A DNA stretch of 64,000 bases from contig NC_089575.1 of the NCBI RefSeq assembly GCF_040115645.1, forward strand, positions 1,054,001 through 1,118,000. The letters are read 5' to 3'. The position numbers were made by a program, and so were the translations under genes. This stretch comes from Euwallacea fornicatus. Lineage: Eukaryota > Arthropoda > Insecta > Coleoptera > Curculionidae. Below, piece after piece: positions 47,540-61,400 of the stretch; position 1 is the stretch's first letter, and each line of letters starts with the position of its first letter. Under the pieces are notes generated by a model. It ran no database searches. It had not been told where the DNA came from and saw nothing but the letters and a program-made list of their open reading frames with translations.

Positions 47540-48545
47540 TATGCTGCGATAGAGGCACTATAGTGACTTTGAAACTTTGCATATTGCAAGTCCCCATTAT
47601 GAAGGATATAACCAAAAAGACGATGGACAACGTCTCAGGAAAGGTCCATCTGAAATCTTGAGTATTTTAAAGAGGTACGAAGTAACTAAAACTTTTGTAA
47701 GGGCCGATCAAAGACGCAAAGGGTGTACAATAGCGATTGATGATCGTTTTTTGATCTTTAATCTTTCTCGAATTCGTACATTGACCTCCACGAACCTCAA
47801 AATAAACTGTTGAATGTGAGATAAATGAATGTTGGATCAAAAACTGTCAGAAGGAGATTAAAAGAAGCAAGGCGTCCAGCCAAAGTTCTTCGTCTTCACC
47901 AACATCGGTAAACTCGTCGATTGGAATTTGCCGGAAGCCATGTAAAGTGGAAAAATATTCTTTTCGTGGATAAGTCAAGAACCCAATTGTGGAGGCCAGA
48001 TGAACGACGTCATGTTTACAGGTAAGTTGGAGAACGATACGCCAACTGCATTTTTATTCAGCCCATCACTTGTGGGGGTGGTGGCTTAATGCTGTATAGA
48101 CGTAGAAGTTGGGAGGGGCGCACTGAACTCATGGAAGTAGTTGGACGAATGACGAAAGATAGATATTTATATCTTTCACATTCTTCAGTATCATGTTTTG
48201 CCATAGTCGGTCATATCAGATATGAAAGGTTTGTGTTAATGCACGATAACGGGCGACCCCACATGTCCCTGCCACAGTCGCCGACTACCTCAATGCAGTC
48301 ATAATTCCGTATTGAATTAGCAACCCTATAGCTCGGATTTAAATCCGACAGAACACAAGTTAAAAATTCGCATAAGGAAAAGGAATTCCATTCCAGCTAC
48401 AAGAGAAGGGCTTCGGTTTGCGTCCCATTATAAACGGAATACCATTTCTCAAGAATACATTCAAATTCTGCCCAATAGCATGTTAAGAACGGTGAATGCA
48501 GTAACTAGAGCTCGGGGAAGAAATACTACAAGTAGTATCGAGTAA
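47540..48545 (+). pseudogene. Tc1-like transposase relic
   Basis: Broken plus-strand frames resemble a Tc1 transposase in order: AIDDRFLIFNLSRIRTLTS (second helix-turn-helix), SKTVRRRLKEARRPAKV, then RLEFAGSHVKWKNILFVDKS (first catalytic Asp in VDKS). Next come CGGGGLMLYRRRSWEGRTEL, VLMHDNGRPH (second Asp), a damaged NPTEH segment, and a C-terminal end RARGRNTTSSIE before TAA at 48543-48545. Several frameshifts and stops are present. Terminal repeats were not found. A decayed insertion about 1 kb upstream of the PLXDC start codon. Confidence 0.85.
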
Positions 48546-49492
48546 ATAATAAAGCTGTTTTTTAAATGAGAATATATATATAATGTTAATAAGTAGATTT
48601 TTTCCCGTGTTATTCTCTCTATAAAACTTTAATAAAACTTTTGAAATGAGCTGGGATTCCCAGTACAAAATGAAGAGCACAAGGATCTCGAAAACCAATA
48701 GAGGTTGCGATGCGACTCTTCTTCGGCAAAATACTCCTATAGACTAAGACAAATTTAAAAACATAATGTTTTTTACGCGAAAAAGCCGCATTTTCTACGT
48801 GTCAGTAAGGAAGGACCCATTTGCAAGTTAATTTTAATATTTTTTATCTTCAGACTCTAATATCTCAAAAATGTTTAAATCTATTTTTTAACCCCTTTGA
48901 ATGATCACTCGTTCTTTGATAACACTCCTTCAACAGAAAAAAAATCAATTTCAAATAGTTAAAGTTGCCTTGACACAAAGGTACCAGACTGAAATAGCTG
49001 GAAATGACGGACGTCACTTACAGTATCACCTAATAAGAGTCGTAAATGAAACAATGAGTCAGAATTCTGCAAAATCAATTTAAATTTCTCAGTAAATCCA
49101 GCATAATCTTGCATTTTGACACTTATTAAAAACCTGTATGAATTATATTCAAGAACGCCCTTTATATGTCATAAGAGTATTTCCTAAGAAGAAAATAAGA
49201 AGCTGAAGAACTTTAATAACTGATGATTTAAAAGAAATTCTATTATGGGTACCCATTATAGTACCACCTCTCTCGTTGTTTTGTTTTAAGCTCTCTCAGT
49301 TACCAGCATGCTTCGTGGTTACTTGAAGCGGTACTCCATCAAGCTTCAATTCCCAGAAACCAGTCAGTATACGCTTGAGCTCGACTGGTCCGATAGTGGT
49401 ACTGCCTCATGACGTCACTCACTTCGTTAAAGACTAGTGGGTTATTGGATTCTTGACGGTTTTGTAGAACCAAGACAGTTGCGTCCGGAAAC
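48546..49492. other. Upstream region of the PLXDC gene
   Basis: About 950 bp between the Tc1 relic and the PLXDC start codon. It presumably holds the promoter and 5' UTR; a more GC-rich stretch lies at about 49260-49492. No diagnostic promoter motif identified. Confidence 0.35.
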
Positions 49493-52400
49493 ATGGCGAG
49501 AGGTCGGTACTCTGTGTGTGGTACTTTGTGCTCGTGCTTATGTATCTTCTTGTTTATTGGAATTTGTCATGCCGTTGCGAGTAATTTAAAGGGTGAGTAT
49601 TTAAAAAAAGTAGTGTCTCTGTCCATGGACGAAGCAGTTACTTACGCTTCTATAGCAATGCGTTGTGGATTTGTTTCGAGTGAGTAGTGTGTACTCGTTT
49701 CTACGAACCGTATAAACGGATTTAAATATTTAAACAGTTAATATGTTGTGGAGGAAACTAGTTTATCTGTTTGTTTGCACAGCCTTAATTAACACTATAT
49801 TAAACATAATAGCTTGATAGGTGAGTTGCTAAGAATAAACTTGTTTCGACAAAGAACAGAACGAGCTGCAGTCCCACATTCTCTTGTCTCTTGTGCCTGT
49901 TTACATGACTTGGAAATTATGTATGGACTTTGAATTTTAATTGGGTATCAAATCGTGCAATTCTGCAAAATGTTGGGTACTTTCAGAGGTATGAATGTGC
50001 CTCGGAGAGTTTGTGATGCCCTTAAAAAATTATAAAAAAAGAAAATATCTTCGGTTTTTAGTGTTGTCCTTGTGCGTGTTAAACACGATAGAATTGCTTG
50101 AAATCATTTATGCTTTTCGCTTCTGAAGAATCTAGCTGGATAGTCGGCAATTACAATTTAAAATCGACAACAAATTTTACAAGAATTGACGATTGAAGCT
50201 TAAATGTATTTTATTGCTTTGCCGATTCAGAGAAAGTTAGTTGATTCAGTCCCAGGGTATAATGGGTTTAAATGACGTTGCTGCTTGCTTGATACCATTT
50301 TACTTCCAAAAGGAAATTATTATTTATTGTTTCCTCTGCGTTAATACTTTTGTCACGCAATTTATGTATGTAATTAGAAACAAACATTTGTTTGCATAAT
50401 ATGTAGAATCGGCAGTTCAATAATATAATGATGCAACGTTGTGTGGAAAGGTCAGTAATAGTAGACAATACTATAATAAATTAAATTATCGCAACATAAT
50501 ACCACATACAGTTGCAATGTCATCATATTGTTAGTTTCCCCTAAATTCAAATATTATCTCCCCATATTTTAAACGTTTTTTAATGAAGATATTCCTTACA
50601 AATCTTATCTATGCAATATTCTTCTGAAACCACTTTGTCCTTTTCATGCTTAATAGGTCTCCTCTTACTGTAAGTTAATGCTAATTAAATTTGAAGTTTA
50701 ATGTAGCTGCAATTTTACCCATGCTAGATATCATGTTATTGTGTTATTACCTCATTGCTATAGATACTATAGGGAATTGAAGCTCTAATACAGAAATGCA
50801 TGAGTATCATATGCGATTGCGCTTAACGGCTTTGCCCTAGCATGTTTTAATTTAGTCCCAAAAAACGACGACTGCATTTCTACTTAAAGACCAATGCATT
50901 GTGTCCGGGTGTCAATTCATTAATACACACATGTAATAAATCTTTTTTTTTTTGCGCAGACTGAAATGGCAGATCAAGGATAATTCAGTTGAGGCTTATG
51001 CATATTAACTTGTTTGCAATACGATATTTTTAAATACTACCACAGAGCAAATAACGAGGGAAATGCTTTTATGAATATTGCAAAAAAGTAATCACTGTGT
51101 AATCGACAAAAACTGCTTTATTTTTCTAATTTAAAATCGATTGCCAAACTGTGCAAGGCCAATGTTACTTTTTATGCGATATTATAAATGCTTCGATCAG
51201 CTTAAATCACTCTAACGCCTAGAAATGGAAAACTTGCGCCGTTGGCGAAAAGCACTTTCTACATTATTTACTTTAATTGCATCTCTCTGAGTTAGCTCAA
51301 AAGGCAATAGTTGTAGACTGTACATACTCGAACTACACTATAACGATTCCCATTATTATTGCTACGACCGCTTGCGAAAACTCCTCCTGCTCGTGCCAAT
51401 GACGATTGACAGGAAGTGACAATCCCGGAAGGATGTAGGTAGTCAAGTGCTCAAGTGAAAACTTTTTTCAATAGAACTTTTTTGTTGAAGCATATAAAAA
51501 TGACGGATTCATCTCGCGGAAAATCTAGTCGATTTTATTATTTATAGTGACTTACGAATAATGCTAAAATATTAAAATGCCGTAGACGTTATTCCTCATT
51601 TGTTTCGAAATAATTGGGAATGTAACTCAACACTTACCAGAATTATAGGTACGTCTGGCCAATAGGTAGTTTAAGTTCTATCCATTTATCTAGCGTTTTT
51701 CGTTGCTGGAACACGTTTTGGTAAACTGGACAATGCATTAGAAGAAATGAACACTTGATGAAAAAAGTAGAAACGTCACCAGAGGCAAAATGGCTGACAA
51801 AACAATTGAAATCAGAATAACCCCCGGGTGCACGCATGGCACTCTGCGTGAAAGTTGCGGTGGTTTATTAGGAAATTTCCGGAAAATATGAACTTTTTCG
51901 GAAATTAAATTAATTTAAGGGATTTTTTTGTATTATATAAAAACCTTTTAAATTGGTCGTTGTAGCGAACAATCGAGGGTTTTTGATAACACGAGGCCCA
52001 CTATAGTATCTAATTGGAAAGCCATAAAATGGTCCTAGAGTCAAATTTCCAAAATTGAAATTTAAATATGTATTTTTCACAGTTTGAAATTTCGTCCGAA
52101 CTCGTTCATAGTTGGCAAGATTACTTGGACATACACTCCCTGGCAAAATTACAGGCCACCCCAATTTATTGTAATTAATTGTTAATTCTAGTAAAGAAGA
52201 CTTTTGAAAATTATTTTAGGTTTTACAACGCTGCAAATAATAAATAAAAGACAACTTTTTGATAACACGTATTAAATTCAGGTTAAAATGCGAAAATAAA
52301 ATAAAATTCCAAAGTGACAAAAACACAGGTTATGCGCTTGGTTGTTCATCTTAATCTTGTTCAAATCACAGTAATAATTTACTTTTAAAAAGTTAAATTC

Positions 52401-55400
52401 CTTGTGTTATTATTTATTTGATATTTAAAAAAAAATTCAATTCAATTAAACAGTGCCAAGAGGGAAAGTGTTGTCGCAGAATAAGAGGAAGGTTGTTGAA
52501 ACTTTACATGAAAAAATTGGACAATTTAAAAAATGGCTCGAATTTTAAATCGAAGTAAAAACATTATAAGGGATCTTGTTAGGCTGGGCGATGATTATGG
52601 TCGAAAGAAGAGCACAGGCAGGCCCGTGGCAACAACTATTAGGGAACAAAGGGCGATTTTACGTTGAGCATCCAACTCTGCAGCCATTTCAAGGCAAATT
52701 TGTGAAGAATCCTGAGTACAAACGTCAAAAAAGTCCAATGCATTTTGCAAAAAAACTAGAAATTAAAGTGACTAAAATTGAAAACAAAATCTCCACTTTC
52801 AAAAGCTCACAAAGCGCACAGGAACAGATGCGCAATTGAACATGTCTCATGGAAAAAGAAATGGAGACAAGTTGTTTTCAGTAACGAAAACCGTTTTCAT
52901 TTGGATGGTTCTGATGGATTTAGATATTATTTTCATGATTTACGCAAGATTTTTTTAAGCAAACATCAACTGGGAGTAGGAGGTATCATGGTTGGGGCCG
53001 AGGTAGGGTACTACAGAAAGACTGACTTAATATTTAGTCGCCGAAGATAAACGCAAAAAATATACAGAAGTTATTCAAGAACCGATCGTTGAAAGAGAAG
53101 AGCTAACAAGAGGGAGGTTCATCTTTCAGCAAGACAATACACCTGTTCACACATTGCGAATCGTGCAACATCTTTTTTAAAGCCACAAATATTTCAGTTT
53201 TACCCTGGGCAGAACGATCACCAGATCTCAACATTATTGAGGATTATTGGGGGGAACTTTCTCGATCAGTCCGTGAATAACGCAAACAGTTCAACTCCAT
53301 AGAAGAACTTGAAGGCTTGAATCGTAGAAAAGTGGGCCAATGTTCAACGAGAATATGTACAAAAACTTTTTAAATCGCTTCTAAACCGATTGGTGGAAGT
53401 CTTAGGAAAAAACAGGGGCAACGCGCTACTAAATAGAAAAACTATAGAGGTGATCGGCAGATATAGAAAGGCTGATCTATGTTTTTGTCGCCTTAGAATT
53501 TTATTTTATTTCCGCATTTGGACCAGAAATAAATTCGTTTTATCAAAAAAATGTTTTTTGTTTATTATTGGTGATGTTGTAAAACCTAAAATAATTTTAG
53601 AAAGTCTTCTCTAGTAAAATCAACAGCTATCGTAAAAAAATGGGGTGGTCTACAAAGTTCCATTACAGTAAAAACACTACAAAAGACACAAGTTCACCGA
53701 TACATTTTTTGCTTCAAAACCTGTTTTAAGAGTCTCGATTAGAATCAAACTCCTGCACGTCACTGTTTCAAATTGAAGTGAAGCGTTAAATTTTTTTATC
53801 TAAAAACTATAATAAGATTTCCGACTCTGATGAAATTTACTGGCGTAGGTCAAAAAGTTTAAAAGCAAAAAAACATATATTTGGGAAAATCTTGTTTTGT
53901 GTTTTATTGCTGCCAAGTTGGTTTCGCCACTCTTGTTTAAAATTATTATCTTTTTCCTGCTATCTCCTAGGTCACTGCTTCTAACTAGACTATCTGAACT
54001 GTACTTTTTTCCTGAATCTGGAATCAGGCTTCTGGACGTCATTGTTTAAATCTGAACTGAACTGTCCATTTTTTACTTAAACTGTAGATTAAGCGGTGCG
54101 TTTCTAGTTATTTTCTTGGCATAACACGCTACGTACTAAAATTGAAAAAATTCAGTTGAAAAAATATCGTCAAATTAATTTTACGATTTTCGATTAGATC
54201 CAAATATCGAAAATCTGCACGTCACTGTTTGAAACAGGATTTAGGTGTTATTTTTTAAAAACCTTTAATATTACTTGAACGTCTACATTTGTAGTATAAT
54301 AATCATTACTGGCGTAGTATAATAATCATTATTGGCGTAGTATAATAATCATTATTGGCGTAGTATAATAATCATTATGGGCGTAGTACGCTCCGTTCAA
54401 AAGTAAAAAAATGTTATTTGGGAAAATGTTGTCAAACGAATTTTGCTACTTTCTGCTTACGGCTTCTGCAGGCAACTGATTAAAACTGGATCATAATGCC
54501 ATTTCTTTAACTTACATGCCATTTTAGGTCATACGTTTCTAGTGACGTAGCACACTGCGTTCAAAAGTCAATTTTCTTGTAATTACAGGGCCAAAAAAAT
54601 CGTTGACCATTACACGGATAGATCAATTTACCGCTCTAATTCGTTGTCAGGAAATCTGGGCCAAGAGTATAGCTAGGTATAAATAATGTTCTCTCTATAC
54701 AGGGCTGAGCGAAAAGTTAATACGTTTTCAACGAGTAAAGTTAAAAAAAAAACACTTAAACACGCGAATTGATTTTGAATTGTACATATTTTTTGGCAGT
54801 GAAACGAAATTTTTTTTTCCTTCAACCCCTTACCCGCAATATCCCACCCCATTTTTTTTTCAATGAAAACATGTCGTGTATGGGCTTTCTGAAAGGGTCG
54901 TGAAAAATGGAGTCTTACTATACCCTTTTTTTTCTTTAGTTATGTGATTATTCGGAATAAAAAAAAACCCTTTTCAAAATAAAAAATTATAATTACTTTC
55001 TTAGGCCTTGCTTTAAGTCATTTAACGTAGCAGAGGCTGACAGTGGCATACTCCATATACTCGGCATGCCCCCGAGAGATGGTAAAATCTAACATTGATT
55101 CATCGTCTTTAATTCTGAATGAGTTTTTATTTTACATCGATAAAATAAATAAACAAGCACAACGGTACCCGCCATACCAAGATGTCCTTCAAAGGGCGAG
55201 AAAAACTTCTGCATTTTTTGCGCCCAGTTTGCTGCCTTGATAAACAATAAATAGTATTTTTTATTTCTTTTTAAAGGTGTAAAATTTTCGTTTAAAATTA
55301 AATTAAAACGCCCATTTTATTTATTTATGTTGTACTCTCAAGGTGCTCTATTTCAATTTACTGAGTGAAAACGGTGTTATCAAAAAGGGCAGCACATCGA

Positions 55401-58400
55401 AGTCTTGATATTGCTGGGATGTAGGGACAAAATGCAAAATCGAATTGAAGTACGAGCGTTATTCAATACCAAACACCAAAACATCTGGGAAACAAATTTC
55501 TCAAGCTATTGTTGCTAAGATATTCCACAAATTTGATGAACATGGCACGGTAGAGGTCTTGTTTAGAAGTGGTCGGCCATGTGTTTCAGATTGCAATCAA
55601 AAATTGAATATTGCCTTATCTCTGCAGGAAGATAGGCTCAACACCATGTGGCGTCTAGCAGTACGATTGAGAGGTTTTTTAAGGCAGAAAAATACTCATA
55701 TCAGGTATATCTCGTCCAAGAACTCTTGTAAGATAACTGGGACAGGCGTAAAATGATGAGACGGTATAACGAAAATAATGGGTTTTCGCAGAGCATACTC
55801 TTTTCGGATGAAGCTACCTTTTATTTAAATGTTGTGGTTAACAGGCATAATTATCGTTTCTGGAGTTAGGAAAATCCTTACTGGATATGTGAAACTCATA
55901 CACAACGCTCTGAAAGCAAATGTACGGACAGGTACCATTATCAATCAAATTTTAGGGCCATTCTTTTTTTAAGAAACCCTTAGGGGCTGAACGCTACTTA
56001 GACTTTTCAAGTTTTGAAGTAGAGCCTACTTTAGCTATTATGTTTCCCAACGAAGTAGATGCAGATATGCCCTCCGAAACAATTTGGTTTCCCACAGGAA
56101 GGCCCTCCCCCACGTTTCGATGTTAATGTCTGAAGATATCTTGATGAAATATTTACGGGTCGCTTAATTGGACGACATGGCACTATCGAATGACCACCCA
56201 GATCCCTAGAATTGACGCCCTTAAATTACTTTCTTTAAGGATATGTGAAAGATAAGGTTTATCAAAATAGGCTGGCTAATATTGAAGACCTAAAAACCAA
56301 AATTTGAGTGGAATCGAATAACATATCGGATGTTATTAATATACATTCAGAATTCCGTCGACGGACTTTACCATCGCCTGAGAGCATGCCAAGTAGAGCG
56401 AGGAGGACATTTTTCAGCATCTGCCACGTTAAATAACCTGTAGATATGTAGGTCTAGGACGGTATTCGTGATTTTTGTTGTTTTTGAGAGTTTTTTTGTT
56501 TTCTAATAATCACATAATTAAAGCATAAAAAAAGTATGGTAAGATTCCATTTTTCAGAAATCTTTCAACGAGCCCACACTCAATACACGTTTCCATTAAA
56601 AAAAAAAGTTGGACGGAGTTGCAGTTTAGCGGTTGAAGGAAAACATTTCATTTTATTGCCAAAAATACGCAAAATTCAAAATCCACTTAGGGGTACAGCA
56701 GTTTTTTTTTAATTTATTCGTTGAAACGATATTAATCTTATTCCAGACTTTCGATCAGTCCTGTATATACTCTATGAGATATTATTAATTCTTCTTCAAT
56801 CATCGATGTGAGCTTGACCTAAATTTCTTAAATTGGAACCTTCCAATGACAATTTTAATCCTACATTAATATTTTCTGTATGATTAAGCTGCAGCCTTGA
56901 ACCCAATGGCACTTAATAATAAAAAAAAAAGAGTTCCGTATTCATGAAAGCGTTTGGAGAGTCACCCTGTATGGTACAGCTGAAATGGGTGTTAATGTTA
57001 ACATCAAGCTTCAGTAATTACGTGATGCATGGATGCTCGTGTGCGAGTGATTTAGAATAATGGTTACTTACGAAGCATTATGAGGAAATGTCGCTATCTT
57101 CAGGAGACTCAAACGAGTGGGCAATTCACTATGTATGAAATTTGAGGTCCTCACGGATCTTGATTTAGACCTATGTATATATTAGGAGCAGGAGCAATAA
57201 ATTCTCTATGCACTTCCGGCATAACAGAAGTGAACACCAATTTTATAATCATATGCGTCGTTTGTCTACCGTAACTACCAACGGTGAATGATCATTTACG
57301 TATACAAAGGTCATTCACCACTAAATCATGTTTTATATATTACTTTAAAAACATGACGTAACTGTATACAGGATGAAGTTTTGTTGCTTGGGCCTAACTA
57401 CACGATTAAAGTTTCTTGGAAATACTGCAGGAAACACGAATAAACCCATATCCCAAATAAAACCCAATTTGACAATAAACAACTAAAAGTGGGTGGGAAA
57501 TAATCGTTAATTTAAGCGACTTGAGAATAATGTGATAAAGCAGTTTGGCAACCTCAAGGTCTCCCACGTATACATCAATTTCGCCTTTTTTCGTACCTAA
57601 CCAAAGAAATAAAGAAAGCTAATTTGTCCACTTTCCATTTCGTAATTTAAATTGCTCTCCTCCGATATCAATCCGCAATTTCTCAATTTTCTAGGTTCAC
57701 TTCACATTAAAGTTAAAAACGTTCCCTTTGGTTGAATTTGTAGATTTGCAACGTTGCAATGTTTCTGGTTTAACGCACTCATTCTGAAGAAATGCTTGAA
57801 ACAGCACTTTATTATGTTCTATACGCTCATTAGGAAAATAAAGCTCCTATCTAAACCTCTAATTTTTCAGATCAGTGCTATTACGAGACAGACGTTGAAT
57901 TAAATCACAGGCTGGAACATGCTACTCATATAGAGCTATTTGAGGATGAAAACGGGCATACTCGACACAAGAGGGATGTAGAAGCAACTAAGATTACAAG
58001 AGCGGCTTCACCTGAAAAAGTTTTACCTTTAGCCGTGCCGGCTGTAAGTCATTATTAGTGGGTTAAAAATATTTCATTAAGGTCAAATGTTTTGATAATT
58101 ATTACAGGGGGACCTGAATGACTCGAAAGTAACTGCCAACAAGTCCGTCTTAATGCAGCTGCATAATTTAGGGGTAAATGGGACGGGACAGAGACTCAAA
58201 ATCATGGCAAGAATCGGCACTGAACTGCCCGATTTGAATCACAGCTTGGTTAACACTCCCAAACAGGCAACAATGGAAAAGGAAAATGATTTGAAATTAA
58301 CTCCCACTAAGCTCACCCCCGAAGATGTGGCAGTAGGGGATGAAATTAATAAAAAAGATCTGAAAAATAACAATATAACAGACGTCATAAGGGTGAGTTC

Positions 58401-61400
58401 TGGTATTTGTAGTGCGAATTCAGATACAAAACGAAATGGCCGGAATTAGGCGGCCATTTTGTCGGACTTGATACAATAAAATGGTTCATCATGAGTGTTC
58501 AAATTTTAAGTTATCCGTAGAGTTATGAAGCGGATTTTAAAATTAATAATAAAATTTGGACATTTTTCGATGTCGCATTGACCGATATTGCCCTGACTGG
58601 TCACATTAGGTATGATTATCATTTTGACAGGTTTTTCGGAAGACCTAGACAATGTTGCCAGGTGTTACTAAAAATAAAAAAGCATTAGAATTAATTCGGA
58701 TGTAGTATCTCTTCAACACTGCTTCTAACTACTTCAAAAGTTGTTAAATTTTTTTGAGGGTATGGCTGAAAAAGGCGTGGTATAGGGCCACGCCCACAGA
58801 AATATCAGTGCTAACTGCCAATCAAAATTCACTTATAGATTTTATTTTTTAAAAATGTTGCTGAAAAAGGAACTTTTTCTGGGGATAAATCACAGGATAA
58901 TTGAGAACTCATAAATGGAGAAAGGTAATGCGACCATATGGAAGTTTATACAATCAGTTAAAGTGAAATTAAGACACTTCGACGTTATGCATTACTTTTA
59001 TTCAAAAAATAAAAATACCTTACTAGGACAACTTGAAGCCGTGCAATTTTATATTTTAACCTGCGACTGACTTAAATGTGAAGAAAAAACTTGTTTTAAC
59101 TATATAATAAGTAAAAAGTAAATTATGGCCAATTATTTATAATTGAAATGAAAGTCATACATAATTTTTTAAAATCACATGAATGAATCAAAAGAAACTT
59201 AATAAGCATCAGGCAGACTCCGGCCTTTTAGCACTGCTTTTAATCTATTGGACATTGAAGAAACCAATTTTTCACGAAGGACACGAAAGGACAACTCTTC
59301 GAAATGCTAGTCGAAGATCTTCCTTATGGGAAATGTGACATTTTCTGATTACTTTTTTTAAATTAGCTCACAAATTTTATATAACGTTCAATACTGAACT
59401 TTCTGGAGGTGTATCTATCACTATTGGGTAGTTATAGAACAATCAAGATTAAACTTTGCAACTTTTATGCTTTAGGTCGTTATCTCGATAAAATATAAAA
59501 GTGTTTCCACGACCCACCTGAACGGCACTTTGCTCTAAGCTTTGCTTTAAAATATCCAAACAAACGTCTTGATTTATAATACCTTCGATGAAACGTAATT
59601 TTCTTGAACCTGCTGCAGACACGGCCCCAAATACAAATCGAACCACAACCATGTTTAACTGTAGCGTTTGATCCCCCCCCTCCTCCCCAATGTTGTTCGT
59701 CGGAACTTAATATGTTAAAATTAGGTTCATGTCCAAAAATAACATACTTTTTCTATATTTTTCTGCAAAACTTACACCTTTGACTTTACTTGCTTTGCTA
59801 ATAAATGGCTTTCTACGAGCTACTCTCCCGCGAAAATGAATGTTCTTCGGTAAATTTCTTATGTTTAAGGACTCAATTTCTTCATTAAATATTTTTCTAA
59901 TTTATCAGTATGTTCCGGGGCTGAAATCTTCAGGTTCCCTTTTATTTTTCGTAAAACCCAGCGTTCGTCGTGCGAATTGAAACTCTTTCTAGAGCTTTCG
60001 CTTACTTTGTTGGACACTGTGGTAATTTTTAAACCGTTTGATCATATTCTGAGCTGTAGCAAAACTCCTCTTAATTATTGAAACTATTTATCTAAAACGT
60101 TTTCCTTTTTGGTAATAACGAATCACTAATTAAGGTTCGCTAATATCTGTTTGGCCACATTGACACCCCGTTCCGATAAAAAGCGTATATAAATTAAAAG
60201 AGTCTAAGGTCAATTACATTTCACACTTAATCACCCATGCAACCACAGTGAATACTGTGAATATTAAACGATATTAAAAATATGCGAGTTTCATTTTGAT
60301 ATCAATTTTGATAAAATAATTATATATAGAATCATTTTTTTTATATGATATAAATATATAATGTTATCAGTTTTTGGTGGTTGTTTATCGTAAATTACCA
60401 ACATGTTATAAAAATAACTAAACGTGATTTTGGCTCGTTATATACAGGGTGTCTCACACGAAATCCCCTATACATATTTTATGAAAGCGGAAAGTAATAT
60501 GTAAAATTTCAACTATGAGTTTACAATAGAGTTGGATGCCCTGGAAAAACCTGAAGAAGTTCCTTTCTAAAATGTCGGGCTAATGCGTTATGACATCAGC
60601 AATAATATTTTTCTCAGGACCGTAACTAAATTGCAACTAAAATTATTATAAAATAAAATTAAAAAAATAAATAAAACATATATTATGCATATGTAATTTA
60701 ACATTTTTTCAATATGACTTCACCTTTCTGCAAGGCACATTTGGAGCCTTCGCCCATCTTCGCTCTCAAAAGTTTTTCTTAATATTTCTTCCGTCAACTC
60801 ATCATAAGTTTTTATTTTCTTCTTTAAGTATTGCAAATTGCGAACTTAATTTTTAAGAAATCCCCGCAAGAAAAGTCCAAGGGACTTAAATCAGAAACCT
60901 TTCCTAGCCACTGTACAGGCCCCTTAATGCCCATGTAGTTTCATCCGAACGTGTTATTTAGGTATTGTTGCAGAATGCGAGGTTCCACAAACGAGATATA
61001 GGAATAACTCGTTACTCCGACATTTTAGAAATCAATTTCTTCAGGTCGAAATGTGGGTCGTCCAACCCGATTGAAGACTCATAATTAAAATTTTTTCGCA
61101 TTACTTTGCGTTTCCATGAAATAGTTAAATGGGTATCAAGTTCCGGGCCTCCTGAACATCGTTGAAAAAATTCTAACAGCAAAAATATTGAAGTGGATGA
61201 GTTTCACTTTTGCTAACTGCATCTCCGACGGGAATGAACTTTGTTGAATTTGATTTGAGATTATCACAATTTCACCAAATTTTCTCGAAAACTGCAAGAG
61301 GTGAGTGCGATTTTCTTTCGTAAAGTTTTAGGTCCGTCCCAGCTGCTCGTTTTATATACTCTAAAGTCTCTTCCGCAGTGACCCCCGTGACGCAAAGTAC

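Noticed and set aside
55043..55240. 65-codon frame in the left arm of the mariner-like element
   Set aside because: It lies partly on the inverted copy of the transposase 3' end and reads the wrong strand; the rest has no match.
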